The notes under the pieces were generated by a model. That model did not search any database, was not told the origin of the DNA, and was given only the letters and a program-made list of their open reading frames with translations. From an uncultured Flavihumibacter sp. (GTDB lineage: Bacteria; Bacteroidota; Bacteroidia; Chitinophagales; Chitinophagaceae), in the NCBI GenBank assembly GCA_902168105.1, contig CABHOY010000020.1, forward strand, positions 102,052-166,051: a stretch of DNA of 64,000 bases. Direction: 5' to 3'. Below, in pieces: positions 45,205 to 52,680 of this stretch. A program made the translations under genes and the position numbers. Within the stretch, counting starts at the first letter, position 1; the number at the start of each line of letters is the position of its first letter.

Positions 45205-46020
45205 TCATTTTCCCCACCCATAACTCAAAATAGACCTCTTCGGCAAAGTGTACCCAGCCTTCGGCATCGGGAACTCCTTACCGACCGAAGGCTTAAACTC
45301 CGGTAGACCAACACTATCTCTCCGCTCACCAATAATTCTCAACATCTTATGCGGCTTTGGCGCGTGATATTGATACTCCCGATCGCTGTCATAATATTCC
45401 CTGGCATCAGTAAAACTATCCTCCAATCGGAATACCATAAAACCAAGAGCCGGATCACGGTCAACGTTCCATAAAATGAGCGATTTATAATACATATACG
45501 AAATCACGCGCTCATACTCCTTCAATCTAATTGAAGTAGGACTCGGCCCCCTTATAATCTTCGGGTCAAAAGTTATTAAACGGCCTCTATCAAAAGGAAC
45601 CACCCACAGTACAAAGATTCCTAGCTTATGGTACCTTCTGGTTCGCTCCAGGATCTGCGAGGGTGTAAGCACAGAAGCCTGCACTTCAATACCTATTTTA
45701 TGCTTCTTTCCCTCTATGTAAACATCAGGCCTTATTAACCCCAGTGGCCTCTCCAATTCAATCGAGACTACCTTGCCCTTTATGGTAGCCCCCAAATGAT
45801 TATAAATCTGCTGCTTCATCTTAATATGAAGCATACTTTCACCAGCATATTCACATGAAGTGGCAACCTTATGGGCAAAATGAGGAATCCGCACGTATCC
45901 ATTCTTTAAAGTTACCTCACCTTTGCAGGCAGGGCAATGATAAGCACCGCCTAAAAAAGAAGCATGTTCGGCAATAACAGGGACAACCTCACCACCGATC
46001 TTTGTGTTCGCGGTAAGCAT
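45205..46020 (-). CDS. CoiA-like competence/nuclease protein
   Basis: The 271-residue protein has the CoiA layout: a zinc ribbon at the start (YHCPACKGEVTLKNG, about 28-42) followed by HFAHK and a cysteine in SCEYAGES, then the nuclease-like core RPDVYIEGKKHKIGIEVQAS (about 93-112; D...ExQ/K-type PD-(D/E)XK pattern) and ILERTRRYHKLGIFVLWVV. CoiA proteins act in DNA uptake and related nuclease tasks. In an island, a role in DNA transfer or defence is equally possible. No partner gene is adjacent. Confidence 0.8.
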   Translation of the reverse strand: MLTANTKIGGEVVPVIAEHASFLGGAYHCPACKGEVTLKNGYVRIPHFAHKVATSCEYAGESMLHIKMKQQIYNHLGATIKGKVVSIELERPLGLIRPDVYIEGKKHKIGIEVQASVLTPSQILERTRRYHKLGIFVLWVVPFDRGRLITFDPKIIRGPSPTSIRLKEYERVISYMYYKSLILWNVDRDPALGFMVFRLEDSFTDAREYYDSDREYQYHAPKPHKMLRIIGERRDSVGLPEFKPSVGKEFPMPKAGYTLPKRSILSYGWGK

Positions 46021-46232
46021 AGAGACATGATTATACAGTTAAGTTACGGTTTTGAAAGCCCCATGTTACTGCCCACCTAAACTGCAATCGATACCATGCC
46101 AAAATGAACAACGTGAACAAACACAGGACATTAAAAACAAAGTGGCAAAAGATAGGCTGAAACATTTCATATACATTCGTTTTCATGTCAAATTGCATAT
46201 ACCAATATCAAATCAGACTATAAAATTTCCTC

Positions 46233-47477
46233 ATGAAGTATACCGATATATTTGTACCTGGTGGATTTCCAATTTATACCTATAACCCACGAGAATCAAA
46301 GCAGCTGGGCGAGAAGATTGAAGAAGGAAAATATAATCTTTGCAAGCTTATCACTATTACCGGACAAACCAAATCTGGTAAAACAGTACTCACAAAAAAG
46401 ATCTATCCAAAAAAAGAATCCGTATGGGTTGATGGCGGATCTATCAATACCGAAGAAGACTTTTGGAATTCCATAGCAGAGCAACTGGGCGTAGCCCAGA
46501 CAGAAACAGTTCTGGACAGCCATGAAGATATTGGTGGCAACACCTCCGAAGAAGTAGTTAAAGGAACACTCGGCATCCTGGGTGGCGAAAAGAAATATGG
46601 AATTACCACTAATAACAAACGTGCCAGCTCTGCTTCCCGCTCGCGAACAGTTTCCAACAAAATTTTATGCCTGACCGAACTCGATGAAATAAAACGGCCA
46701 CTCATTATAGATGATTTTCACTACATCAGTAGAGGAATACAAGCAACTATAATCAGAGCCTTAAAATCTCTTATATTCGATGGAGTGCCAGTAATCATTA
46801 TTGCCATTCCTCACAAAAGATACGACGCAGTAAAAGTCGAAAAAGAGATGACAGGTAGAATCTCAATCATCCAAATCCCGACCTGGAGCCTGGAAGAGCT
46901 GTCTTTTATAGCTGGTACAGGATTTAGACTACTCGACTTCCCAATATCTAATTCACTTATTGATAAGTTAGCAGAAGAAGCTGTCGGTAGCCCTCATCTA
47001 ATGCAGGAGTTTTGTCGGGATATTTGCAGGCAGTTTGTGGACGAAGTAGGGAAAAATCGCAATTTCCGAATCGATGACCTCCAAATAGAAGCTATATTTA
47101 GAAGTATAGCAGAAAACATAGGCCGACCCATTTTTGAAAAATTAATGAAAGGACCAAGACAGCGGGCTGACCGAAAACCCCGTATACTTAAATCAGGTAA
47201 AACCGTTGACATCTATGGACTAATAATCGCAGCACTGGCTCATCTGCGCCCTGGTTTAATAAGTATTGAGTACGAAGATTTGCGTTTAGCTATCAAAAAT
47301 ATTATTCAATCCTCTCTTCCCCAAATGCATGAAATAGCAAGAGTTCTCAAACATATGTCTCAGATAGCATCAACAGACGAAAGCTCTGCACCGGTAATTG
47401 ATTTTGATGATCAAGAGAAAAAGCTACACATTACAGATCCCTTCTTCTCCTTCTACCTTAAATGGGGCAATATGTAA
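46233..47477 (+). CDS. AAA/STAND-like P-loop ATPase, possibly defence related
   Basis: The 414-residue protein has Walker A GQTKSGKT (about 49-56), a serine- and arginine-rich middle (about 120-145), Walker B RPLIIDDFHYIS (about 152-163), a sensor-like strand VPVIIIAIPHKR and a helical lid (EELSFIAGTGF...). The end ITDPFFSFYLKW is the usual closing motif of archaeal-type AAA ATPases with a winged helix. No effector domain is fused and the flanking genes are on different strands or far away, so a single-gene activity or a missing partner are both possible. Confidence 0.75.
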   Translation: MKYTDIFVPGGFPIYTYNPRESKQLGEKIEEGKYNLCKLITITGQTKSGKTVLTKKIYPKKESVWVDGGSINTEEDFWNSIAEQLGVAQTETVLDSHEDIGGNTSEEVVKGTLGILGGEKKYGITTNNKRASSASRSRTVSNKILCLTELDEIKRPLIIDDFHYISRGIQATIIRALKSLIFDGVPVIIIAIPHKRYDAVKVEKEMTGRISIIQIPTWSLEELSFIAGTGFRLLDFPISNSLIDKLAEEAVGSPHLMQEFCRDICRQFVDEVGKNRNFRIDDLQIEAIFRSIAENIGRPIFEKLMKGPRQRADRKPRILKSGKTVDIYGLIIAALAHLRPGLISIEYEDLRLAIKNIIQSSLPQMHEIARVLKHMSQIASTDESSAPVIDFDDQEKKLHITDPFFSFYLKWGNM

Positions 47478-47684
47478 TGGGGATTCTTTCAAAATAAGTG
47501 TTATTCTTATCCAAACCAATTTTTTTCTACTCAAAAACTACTTAAATAAGTGTACTGCATCGCAGTTACAGCCAGTATGGATAATTTTGCCGATTAAATG
47601 CGGACTAATAGCAGATAACATTCCCAACCTAAAACGACTAGCACCACCAGCATGTGAACTTTTTTTAATTCAAAGCAAAAAGTC

Positions 47685-48077
47685 ATGCAACTTTCCAGAC
47701 ATGATCGTGAAATCATTGCACGCGTGTATCATTTCATCAATTGCAACTTTAGAGATCACATCACTATCACAACATTTACCAGGCAATACAACATTGCCAA
47801 GACCACGCTTACAGAAGGCTTTAAAATGATTTACGGGTATACTATGTACCAATACAGGCTAATCATATCAATGGAATATGCCAAAAGCAAAATAGAAAGC
47901 GGCACAAGAATAAAAGATGTGCAAAAAGAACTAGGATATAAAACCAGCGGCAGCTTTGCCAGGGCATATAAAAAGATATTTGGTGGGCAACCTAGTAAAA
48001 TAAGTTTATTTATTCAGAAAAATGCACTGGGAACCAAAAACACAAAAATGATCTTTTGGTTCCTATGTTTTCATTGA
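47685..48077 (+). CDS. Short AraC-type DNA-binding protein
   Basis: The 130-residue protein is essentially the C-terminal AraC domain alone (HREIIARVYHFINCNFRDHITITTFTRQYNIAKTTLTEGFKMIYG split over two helix-turn-helix units, second unit IKDVQKELGYKTSGSFARAYKKIFG). It lacks an effector domain, so activity is probably set by its expression or by protein partners. It precedes the redox/peptide locus by 226 bp and could control it. Confidence 0.8.
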   Translation: MQLSRHDREIIARVYHFINCNFRDHITITTFTRQYNIAKTTLTEGFKMIYGYTMYQYRLIISMEYAKSKIESGTRIKDVQKELGYKTSGSFARAYKKIFGGQPSKISLFIQKNALGTKNTKMIFWFLCFH

Positions 48078-48229
48078 ATATTCCAAACACTAGTCTAATT
48101 TTATTCTCGTAAAGGAATTATTCAAACCCACAGCATAGTAAAACGACCTTCAGAATAACATAAAGGGAATCGCGTATTTCAAATTTCCATCAGCTTTACT
48201 TTGAGTTAACAACGAAGGGGACAACAAGC

Positions 48230-48274
48230 GCCGGACCATAGGCATTCAACTGTCGCGAATGTCTATGGTCCGGC
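48230..48274 (+). promoter_or_regulatory. Strong 18-bp hairpin before the redox/peptide operon
   Basis: GCCGGACCATAG-CATTC pairs with GAATG-CTATGGTCCGGC (17 of 18 positions, loop of nine). No T run follows, so it is not a standard terminator. It ends 29 bp before the first gene of the operon and overlaps a possible earlier start at 48259. Confidence 0.6.
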
Positions 48275-48303
48275 ACTCCCCATACTTTGCCCAACAACAG
48301 TTT

Positions 48304-48789
48304 ATGAAACTACCTGTAATTGCATTATCGGTAATAATGCTTACTTCCCTTATTGCCTGTAAGCAAGATTCTTCAACTCAAATGCCGGAATTTGGCTATT
48401 TACTTCCGGATAGCGCAACTATTGCCTACAGCGATAGAATTCCAATTGGGAAGCCAATAGTTATTGTCAATTTTGAAGCAGACTGCCTGGAATGCCAGCA
48501 AACAACTGACTCTCTACTTGCCAATATGGAGCAGATGAAAGGAGTCCGGTTTATATTTTTAACTAAAGAGGAGTTCCGAAAGGTCAGAATTTTCTACATG
48601 CGATATAAACTCGAAAATTATCCAAACATAGCCGTAGGCCAGGATTACTTGCAAACTGCACATGTTTTTTTTAAGGTCCGCAGAACTCCACTGATAGCCT
48701 TGTACAATAGCCAAAAATATTTAATGGAAGTCTATGACGGTAAACCTGTTATGGAAGAATTAATCAGGTCAATAAAAAAGTTGGATTAA
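48304..48789 (+). CDS. Thioredoxin-fold lipoprotein
   Basis: The ATG at 48304 gives a lipoprotein signal (KLPVIALSVIMLTSLIAC, cysteine at about residue 19); an earlier start at 48259 would sit in a hairpin. The 161-residue product has a thioredoxin-like strand-helix unit with C-x-x-C (IVNFEADCLECQQTTDSLL, about 56-74) and a cis-proline-like RRTPLIALYN region. It should be membrane anchored and redox active in the periplasm. It is the first gene of an operon with MauE-like and LanKC-like genes (2-bp spacing to the next). Confidence 0.75.
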   Translation: MKLPVIALSVIMLTSLIACKQDSSTQMPEFGYLLPDSATIAYSDRIPIGKPIVIVNFEADCLECQQTTDSLLANMEQMKGVRFIFLTKEEFRKVRIFYMRYKLENYPNIAVGQDYLQTAHVFFKVRRTPLIALYNSQKYLMEVYDGKPVMEELIRSIKKLD

Positions 48790-48790
48790 T

Positions 48791-49228
48791 ATGTCACAGA
48801 AAACAAAATCACTTGCATTAGAGTCCATAGGCTTTTTGATAATGCTGCTATTTCTTTACGCCGCTATCAGCAAGCTGATTGTATTTGATGTGTATGTAAA
48901 GGATCTAAAACGATCACCGATTATAGGTCTTTATGCAAATGCATTGTCCCTTACTATTCCACTATTGGAGATTGTAATATCGATTTTGCTTTATGCTAAC
49001 AGAACAAGATTATTGGGATTATGGTCCGCTTTTCTACTTATGCTACTGTTTACAGGGTATGTGGCTTTAATATTACGTACTCAGGAGCATCTGCCTTGCA
49101 CATGCGGTGGACTAATAAGGGATTTAAGCTGGAGGGAGCATTTAGGACTGAATATAGGATATACAGTGTTAGCCGGCGTTGGCATTTGGTTACACAAAAA
49201 CCTGCAGTTAATATGGCAACGGAGTTAG
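48791..49228 (+). CDS. MauE/DoxX-type redox-associated membrane protein
   Basis: The 145-residue protein has four membrane segments (about 9-30, 48-68, 75-95, 117-133) and the C-x-C pattern HLPCTCGGLIRDLSWREHLGLNIGYT, which is the signature of Bacteroidota MauE/DoxX-like proteins. These are thought to pass electrons across the inner membrane to periplasmic thioredoxin-like proteins. It lies directly after the thioredoxin-fold lipoprotein gene and overlaps the start of the LanKC-like gene by 16 bases, so the three are one operon. Confidence 0.85.
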   Translation: MSQKTKSLALESIGFLIMLLFLYAAISKLIVFDVYVKDLKRSPIIGLYANALSLTIPLLEIVISILLYANRTRLLGLWSAFLLMLLFTGYVALILRTQEHLPCTCGGLIRDLSWREHLGLNIGYTVLAGVGIWLHKNLQLIWQRS

Positions 49229-50547
49229 ATAATCAGACCTTATCCATTTCTGAATTTGAAGAAATGGTTAAAAAATATGGAATTCCATACTATTGTAATG
49301 ATTATGATATTGTAACTGACAACATAAACCTAAAAATAAATTGGGTTTTACATATTGCAGTAATTCTAAGTGATCTCAAACCAGCCTTTCAAGCACTATT
49401 ACCATTATTTGCCAGTAAGAAGGTAAGTTTTAGGGTGGCAAAAGATCTACACATTGCCAAACTGGTACTTTTCGGAAATATGGGCACAAAGGATCTGGCA
49501 AAAGTAATCACCGTTTACCCAGCCACAGATCGGCAGGCTGCGGAACTAGCAATTGATATTAAAATCTGTACTAAAAACTTTAGGGGCCCTGTTATTCCGA
49601 CGTCAATACCACTGGGAGCAAATGTTTACGCGGAATATACGAGTGCTACTCCCTTCAATCCTGAATTATGGCCATTTGAAATTCCTATACCAAAAATTAA
49701 AGAGGAATTCAAAAAAATACTTTTTGGAAAGTACATCCTTCTAAATAGCCTAAAGGCGGATGTAAAAGGTGATGTGTTCAGGGGAAAATATCTGAAGAAC
49801 TGGTATTCCATAAGACAGTGCGTGATAAAGCTGGGTAGAGCGCACATGTGGTGTGACCTAAGTGGAAGGGATATAGGAGATCGGTTGCGATGGCAAAAAA
49901 CATTACAAGAGCAATTGAAAAAAATTGTCCGGGTGCCAGAAGTGATCGATTTGTTCACTTTTGAAGGGGATACCTATTTTGTCATGGAGTTTTTAAAAGG
50001 GCCAGCATTTGAAAAAGTCTTGCATAACATTTTCAAAAAGAGGTCCTGGGAGGAGTTGAAAGCTGCCGAAAAACGTCAGGTCATCGGATATTTATTGGAT
50101 ATCATAAAAATCATACAAACCCTTCATGTACATGGGTATGTCCACAGGGATGTCAAGCCAGATAATTTCATCTTGTTAAAAAATGGACTGATTGCATTGA
50201 TTGATATGGAATTGAGCTACCGTATCCAAGGAAATGTTCCCAGTCCACCTTTCGCAAAAGGTACCGAGGGCTTTATGTCTCCTCAACAGAGGATGCAGCA
50301 AATCCCGACAACAGAAGAAGATATTTATGCTTTAGGTGGACTGATCACATATTTTTTAACACATCGTAATCCAGCAGTTTTTAGTTTCAATGAACCGAGT
50401 AAACTGGATTTAGAACTTAGCAAATATATTAAAGCCCCTTCAATCGTTGCTTTGATTATTCAGTGCTACCAGCAAATTCCGGAGGATCGACCGTCAATGG
50501 AGTATATCCTTGGATGCTTGAAATCCTTTGGCGAATCAATATTTTGA
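49213..50547 (+). CDS. LanKC-like lyase-plus-kinase protein without cyclase domain
   Basis: From the ATG at 49213 the product is 444 residues. Residues about 40-150 align by pattern with the N-terminal lyase-like part of class III lanthipeptide synthetases: WVLH (44-47), FR where FK is usual (73-74), AKVITVYP (96-103) and GPVIPTSIPLGANVYAEY (125-142). A Ser/Thr kinase domain follows: CVIKLG (Lys206) with the LanKC-like D-x-G-D-RL pattern, HRD (311-313) in VHRDVKPDNF, DME (331-333) in place of DFG, and a short activation loop. The usual C-terminal LanC-like cyclase is absent. The two Ser/Thr/Cys-rich peptides downstream are its likely substrates; phosphorylation and elimination would give dehydro residues. 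A plain signalling kinase is the alternative. Confidence 0.8.
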   Translation: MATELDNQTLSISEFEEMVKKYGIPYYCNDYDIVTDNINLKINWVLHIAVILSDLKPAFQALLPLFASKKVSFRVAKDLHIAKLVLFGNMGTKDLAKVITVYPATDRQAAELAIDIKICTKNFRGPVIPTSIPLGANVYAEYTSATPFNPELWPFEIPIPKIKEEFKKILFGKYILLNSLKADVKGDVFRGKYLKNWYSIRQCVIKLGRAHMWCDLSGRDIGDRLRWQKTLQEQLKKIVRVPEVIDLFTFEGDTYFVMEFLKGPAFEKVLHNIFKKRSWEELKAAEKRQVIGYLLDIIKIIQTLHVHGYVHRDVKPDNFILLKNGLIALIDMELSYRIQGNVPSPPFAKGTEGFMSPQQRMQQIPTTEEDIYALGGLITYFLTHRNPAVFSFNEPSKLDLELSKYIKAPSIVALIIQCYQQIPEDRPSMEYILGCLKSFGESIF

Positions 50548-50626
50548 AATCCTTTCAATTTTTTTTGCGCAAATAAAATCGTACCTGTACGAAACATTTA
50601 TCATTTACAATTAAAATTTTAAAAAA

Positions 50627-50872
50627 ATGAACAAATTAAAATTAGTTTTTGCTTTAGGTACAGTTCTTCTGGCAGGTGCTACTGCATTTGCAACAAAAGC
50701 TCAGCGCCAGGTAAACGTACACTATGCACCTGGATCTGGATGTCCACAAACTACCCGTGAAATTGCATGTAGCAATCTAACGTCACAGCATTGTTTAGGT
50801 ACTCATGGTAGTTCATTGGGACAGACTCTTTACACTGATGGATGCCAAAATTCGCTTCACACCAATGGTTAA
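50627..50872 (+). CDS. Sec-signal peptide rich in Ser/Thr/Cys (DUF6520-like), candidate substrate
   Basis: The 81-residue product starts with a clear signal peptide (KLKLVFALGTVLLAGATAFA, cut near residue 22). The mature part is VHYAPGSGCPQTTREIAC... with cysteines at 39, 48, 56 and 73 and many Ser/Thr. The second peptide gene shares VHYAP-SG-PQTT, LGTHG-SLGQT and YTD-C. The pattern resembles DUF6520 of Bacteroidota. It follows the LanKC-like gene by 79 bp, so it could be modified by it, or be a redox client of the thioredoxin/MauE pair. Confidence 0.75.
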   Translation: MNKLKLVFALGTVLLAGATAFATKAQRQVNVHYAPGSGCPQTTREIACSNLTSQHCLGTHGSSLGQTLYTDGCQNSLHTNG

Positions 50873-50875
50873 AGT

Positions 50876-50910
50876 AAAGGGGCGAATCATAGAATTCGCC
50901 TCTTTAAGCT
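50876..50910 (+). terminator. Terminator between the two peptide genes
   Basis: AAAGGGGCGAAT pairs with ATTCGCCTCTTT (one wobble) around a six-base loop, starting four bases after the stop codon. A second peptide gene follows, so it may act as a partial stop that favours the first peptide. Confidence 0.7.
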
Positions 50911-50974
50911 TTGCATCCCATTTTTATAATGATTTATTTCTTCATCTAAAAAACTAAAGTCAAAACCCACCAGT

Positions 50975-51217
50975 GTGAAAGATAAAAGGATACTTGTGGG
51001 CGTTTCTGCTCTACTGCTTGTAGGGGCATCTGCTTTCGCAACTAAATTCCTAAGGCTGATAAATGTGCATTATGCGCCTGTATCCGGCGGCCCTCAAACC
51101 ACGCTGAAAATCGGCTGTAATGGTATGGTACGACGCTACCTCGGTACTCATGGTGCTTCATTGGGACAAACGATCTATACTGACCGATGTGAACATTCTA
51201 TGGACGACGAATTTTGA
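50975..51217 (+). CDS. Second Sec-signal peptide, paralogue of the first
   Basis: GTG at 50975 starts an 80-residue product with a signal peptide (ILVGVSALLLVGASAFA) and a mature part sharing NVHYAP-SG-PQTT, LGTHG-SLGQT-YTD-C with its neighbour. It keeps only two cysteines (48 and 72) and ends in an acidic tail. Two of four Cys positions have therefore been lost or not gained. Role as above, uncertain. Confidence 0.7.
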   Translation: MKDKRILVGVSALLLVGASAFATKFLRLINVHYAPVSGGPQTTLKIGCNGMVRRYLGTHGASLGQTIYTDRCEHSMDDEF

Positions 51218-51224
51218 AGACAAA

Positions 51225-51255
51225 AAGAGGTGAACCTACTGTCCACCTCTTAATT
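51225..51255 (+). terminator. Terminator after the second peptide gene
   Basis: AAGAGGTG pairs with CACCTCTT around an 11-base loop, followed by TAATTTATTT. It lies between convergent genes and ends 24 bp before the stop of the TlpA-like gene. Confidence 0.7.
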
Positions 51256-51278
51256 TATTTAGTGTAATAGGAATGGAG

Positions 51279-52646
51279 CTAGTTTTTCACTGTTGCTAGC
51301 ACTTGATCTTCAACCACAATAACTTTCATTTCCTTGTCACGTTTTATTACACGTAAACCATACTTTTTTAGATTTTCCATGATCACATCAGGACTGGCGA
51401 AGTTTGTTCTGAAATCAATATTAATGTTTTCAGTAATTCCAGTCATATTTCTCACAGGAGCATCGAATTTTATGACTTTATCCAAATTATTTAATAGTAC
51501 TATAAGAGGGGCATTCACTATATGAATTCTGTCCGTAGTGATCGCACCATCTCGTTTTGCAGACTGATCTGGACTTATCAATTTTTTTGCTTTTTTATCA
51601 TCATCAATCTCAATGAAGTACACTGGCATCATTCTCTTTTGAACACTTGCTTTATAACCAAAAGTTTTTTCCAAATCCTGCTGCAAACATTTCATGAATA
51701 ACTCTTTGCTCGCTCGTTCCTTGGGCACCTTCAGACTATAACTGTAGAGCTCTTTCGTGAAATTTTGGTTTTTGATGTTCCATATCACTGTAGGATGTAA
51801 ACTATCATAGATCCCACTTTCTATGGTTTGTAAAGTGTTGACACCAAAAAAAGCGGCTGTATACAGCCGTTCTGGAAATTGTCGAAAAATTTCGAACCGA
51901 CCTGTCGCAATAGCATTCTGGGGGCGATTTTTATCAAAGTTTACTGTGGTCGGGTTGTCAGGCATTGCCTCGTTATATGGAGTCAGCAATGAACGAAAAA
52001 GGAAAGCGGTGTCTATACCACCATTGCTTTCTATGCCAGCGGTTAGCAAAGGTACCCTTTCATTATACGCAAAATTGGCCTTTGGTTCCCCAATGGAATA
52101 CGCACGTGGAAAGCTAGGCTTACCCCCCTTGAGTAACAGTGAAACCTCAGCATCATCAACACGTGAAGTTTTATATCGGATCACACCATTTTCGTCAATC
52201 ACGTAGATGAAGGGCACAGAACCGATTTTAAGCGTATTGGCAATCGTACTGTCAAAAGCGACGGTAAATTTCAGGCTATTTTTTTTCGCCAGTCTATGGT
52301 ACAAATCCTTGGTCCGCCGGTGAAAGTCTGCCGGATTTCTGGTATGACCAGTACTTCCGACTACCACCAGCTGAACTTTGTCTTTAAACTGCTGAGCCAG
52401 AGAGTCCATTTTAGGAAAGCTATTGATGCAGGAAATACATCCCAAGGACCAAAAATCCAGAATCAACCATTTCCCTCGAAAATCACGCACTCGAAAACTT
52501 GTCTCTTGGTAGTTCTCAACGTCCTCAAATAGGTGCTCTGGGAATGCGTCTCCGATCCGAGGGTAAGCTGTCTGTTGATTTGCTTGTGCATGCAGACTGG
52601 CAATCCTCAGGAACCATATACACATGACTATTATAACTATTTTCAT
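51279..52646 (-). CDS. TlpA-like thioredoxin with C-terminal DUF3738-like domain
   Basis: The ATG at 52646 gives a signal peptide (KIVIIVMCIWFLRIASLHAQ); a longer start would overlap the SusD gene end. The 455-residue protein has an N-terminal TlpA/AhpC-TSA domain with W-x3-CxxC (DFWSLGCISCINSFPKM, about 62-78), a cis-proline region (IGSVPFIYVID) and a C-terminal domain resembling DUF3738/TIGR03435 (MPVYFIEI, then LRVIKRDKEMKVIVVEDQ). It lies 34 bp after the SusD gene on the same strand, in a SusCD operon, and should act in the periplasm on disulfides or imported peptides. Confidence 0.8.
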   Translation of the reverse strand: MKIVIIVMCIWFLRIASLHAQANQQTAYPRIGDAFPEHLFEDVENYQETSFRVRDFRGKWLILDFWSLGCISCINSFPKMDSLAQQFKDKVQLVVVGSTGHTRNPADFHRRTKDLYHRLAKKNSLKFTVAFDSTIANTLKIGSVPFIYVIDENGVIRYKTSRVDDAEVSLLLKGGKPSFPRAYSIGEPKANFAYNERVPLLTAGIESNGGIDTAFLFRSLLTPYNEAMPDNPTTVNFDKNRPQNAIATGRFEIFRQFPERLYTAAFFGVNTLQTIESGIYDSLHPTVIWNIKNQNFTKELYSYSLKVPKERASKELFMKCLQQDLEKTFGYKASVQKRMMPVYFIEIDDDKKAKKLISPDQSAKRDGAITTDRIHIVNAPLIVLLNNLDKVIKFDAPVRNMTGITENINIDFRTNFASPDVIMENLKKYGLRVIKRDKEMKVIVVEDQVLATVKN

Positions 52647-52680
52647 TGTCTTTAGAATGCTAAATAAGTACACAGTTGAA

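Larger units (their letters stand above)
38397..48077. mobile_element. Putative genomic island integrated at tRNA-Lys (right end unresolved)
   Basis: A tyrosine integrase gene lies directly after the tRNA 3' end, followed by about 8 kb of AT-rich accessory genes (unknowns, Imm44-like, ATPase/nuclease-like pair, CoiA-like, single ATPase, AraC-type). No repeat of the tRNA 3' end (T-arm to CCA) was found further right in the window, so the right boundary given is only the last clearly accessory gene; the end may lie beyond, or the element may be a decayed remnant. Confidence 0.5.

Noticed and set aside
45036..45233. A 65-codon plus-strand frame before the CoiA-like gene end.
   Set aside because: It overlaps the CoiA-like gene on the other strand, and the composition does not look like a folded protein.
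48304..51217. Reading the locus as a pinensin-type (class I) lanthipeptide cluster.
   Set aside because: No LanB-type dehydratase or LanC cyclase gene is visible; the enzyme is of LanKC-like lyase/kinase layout.
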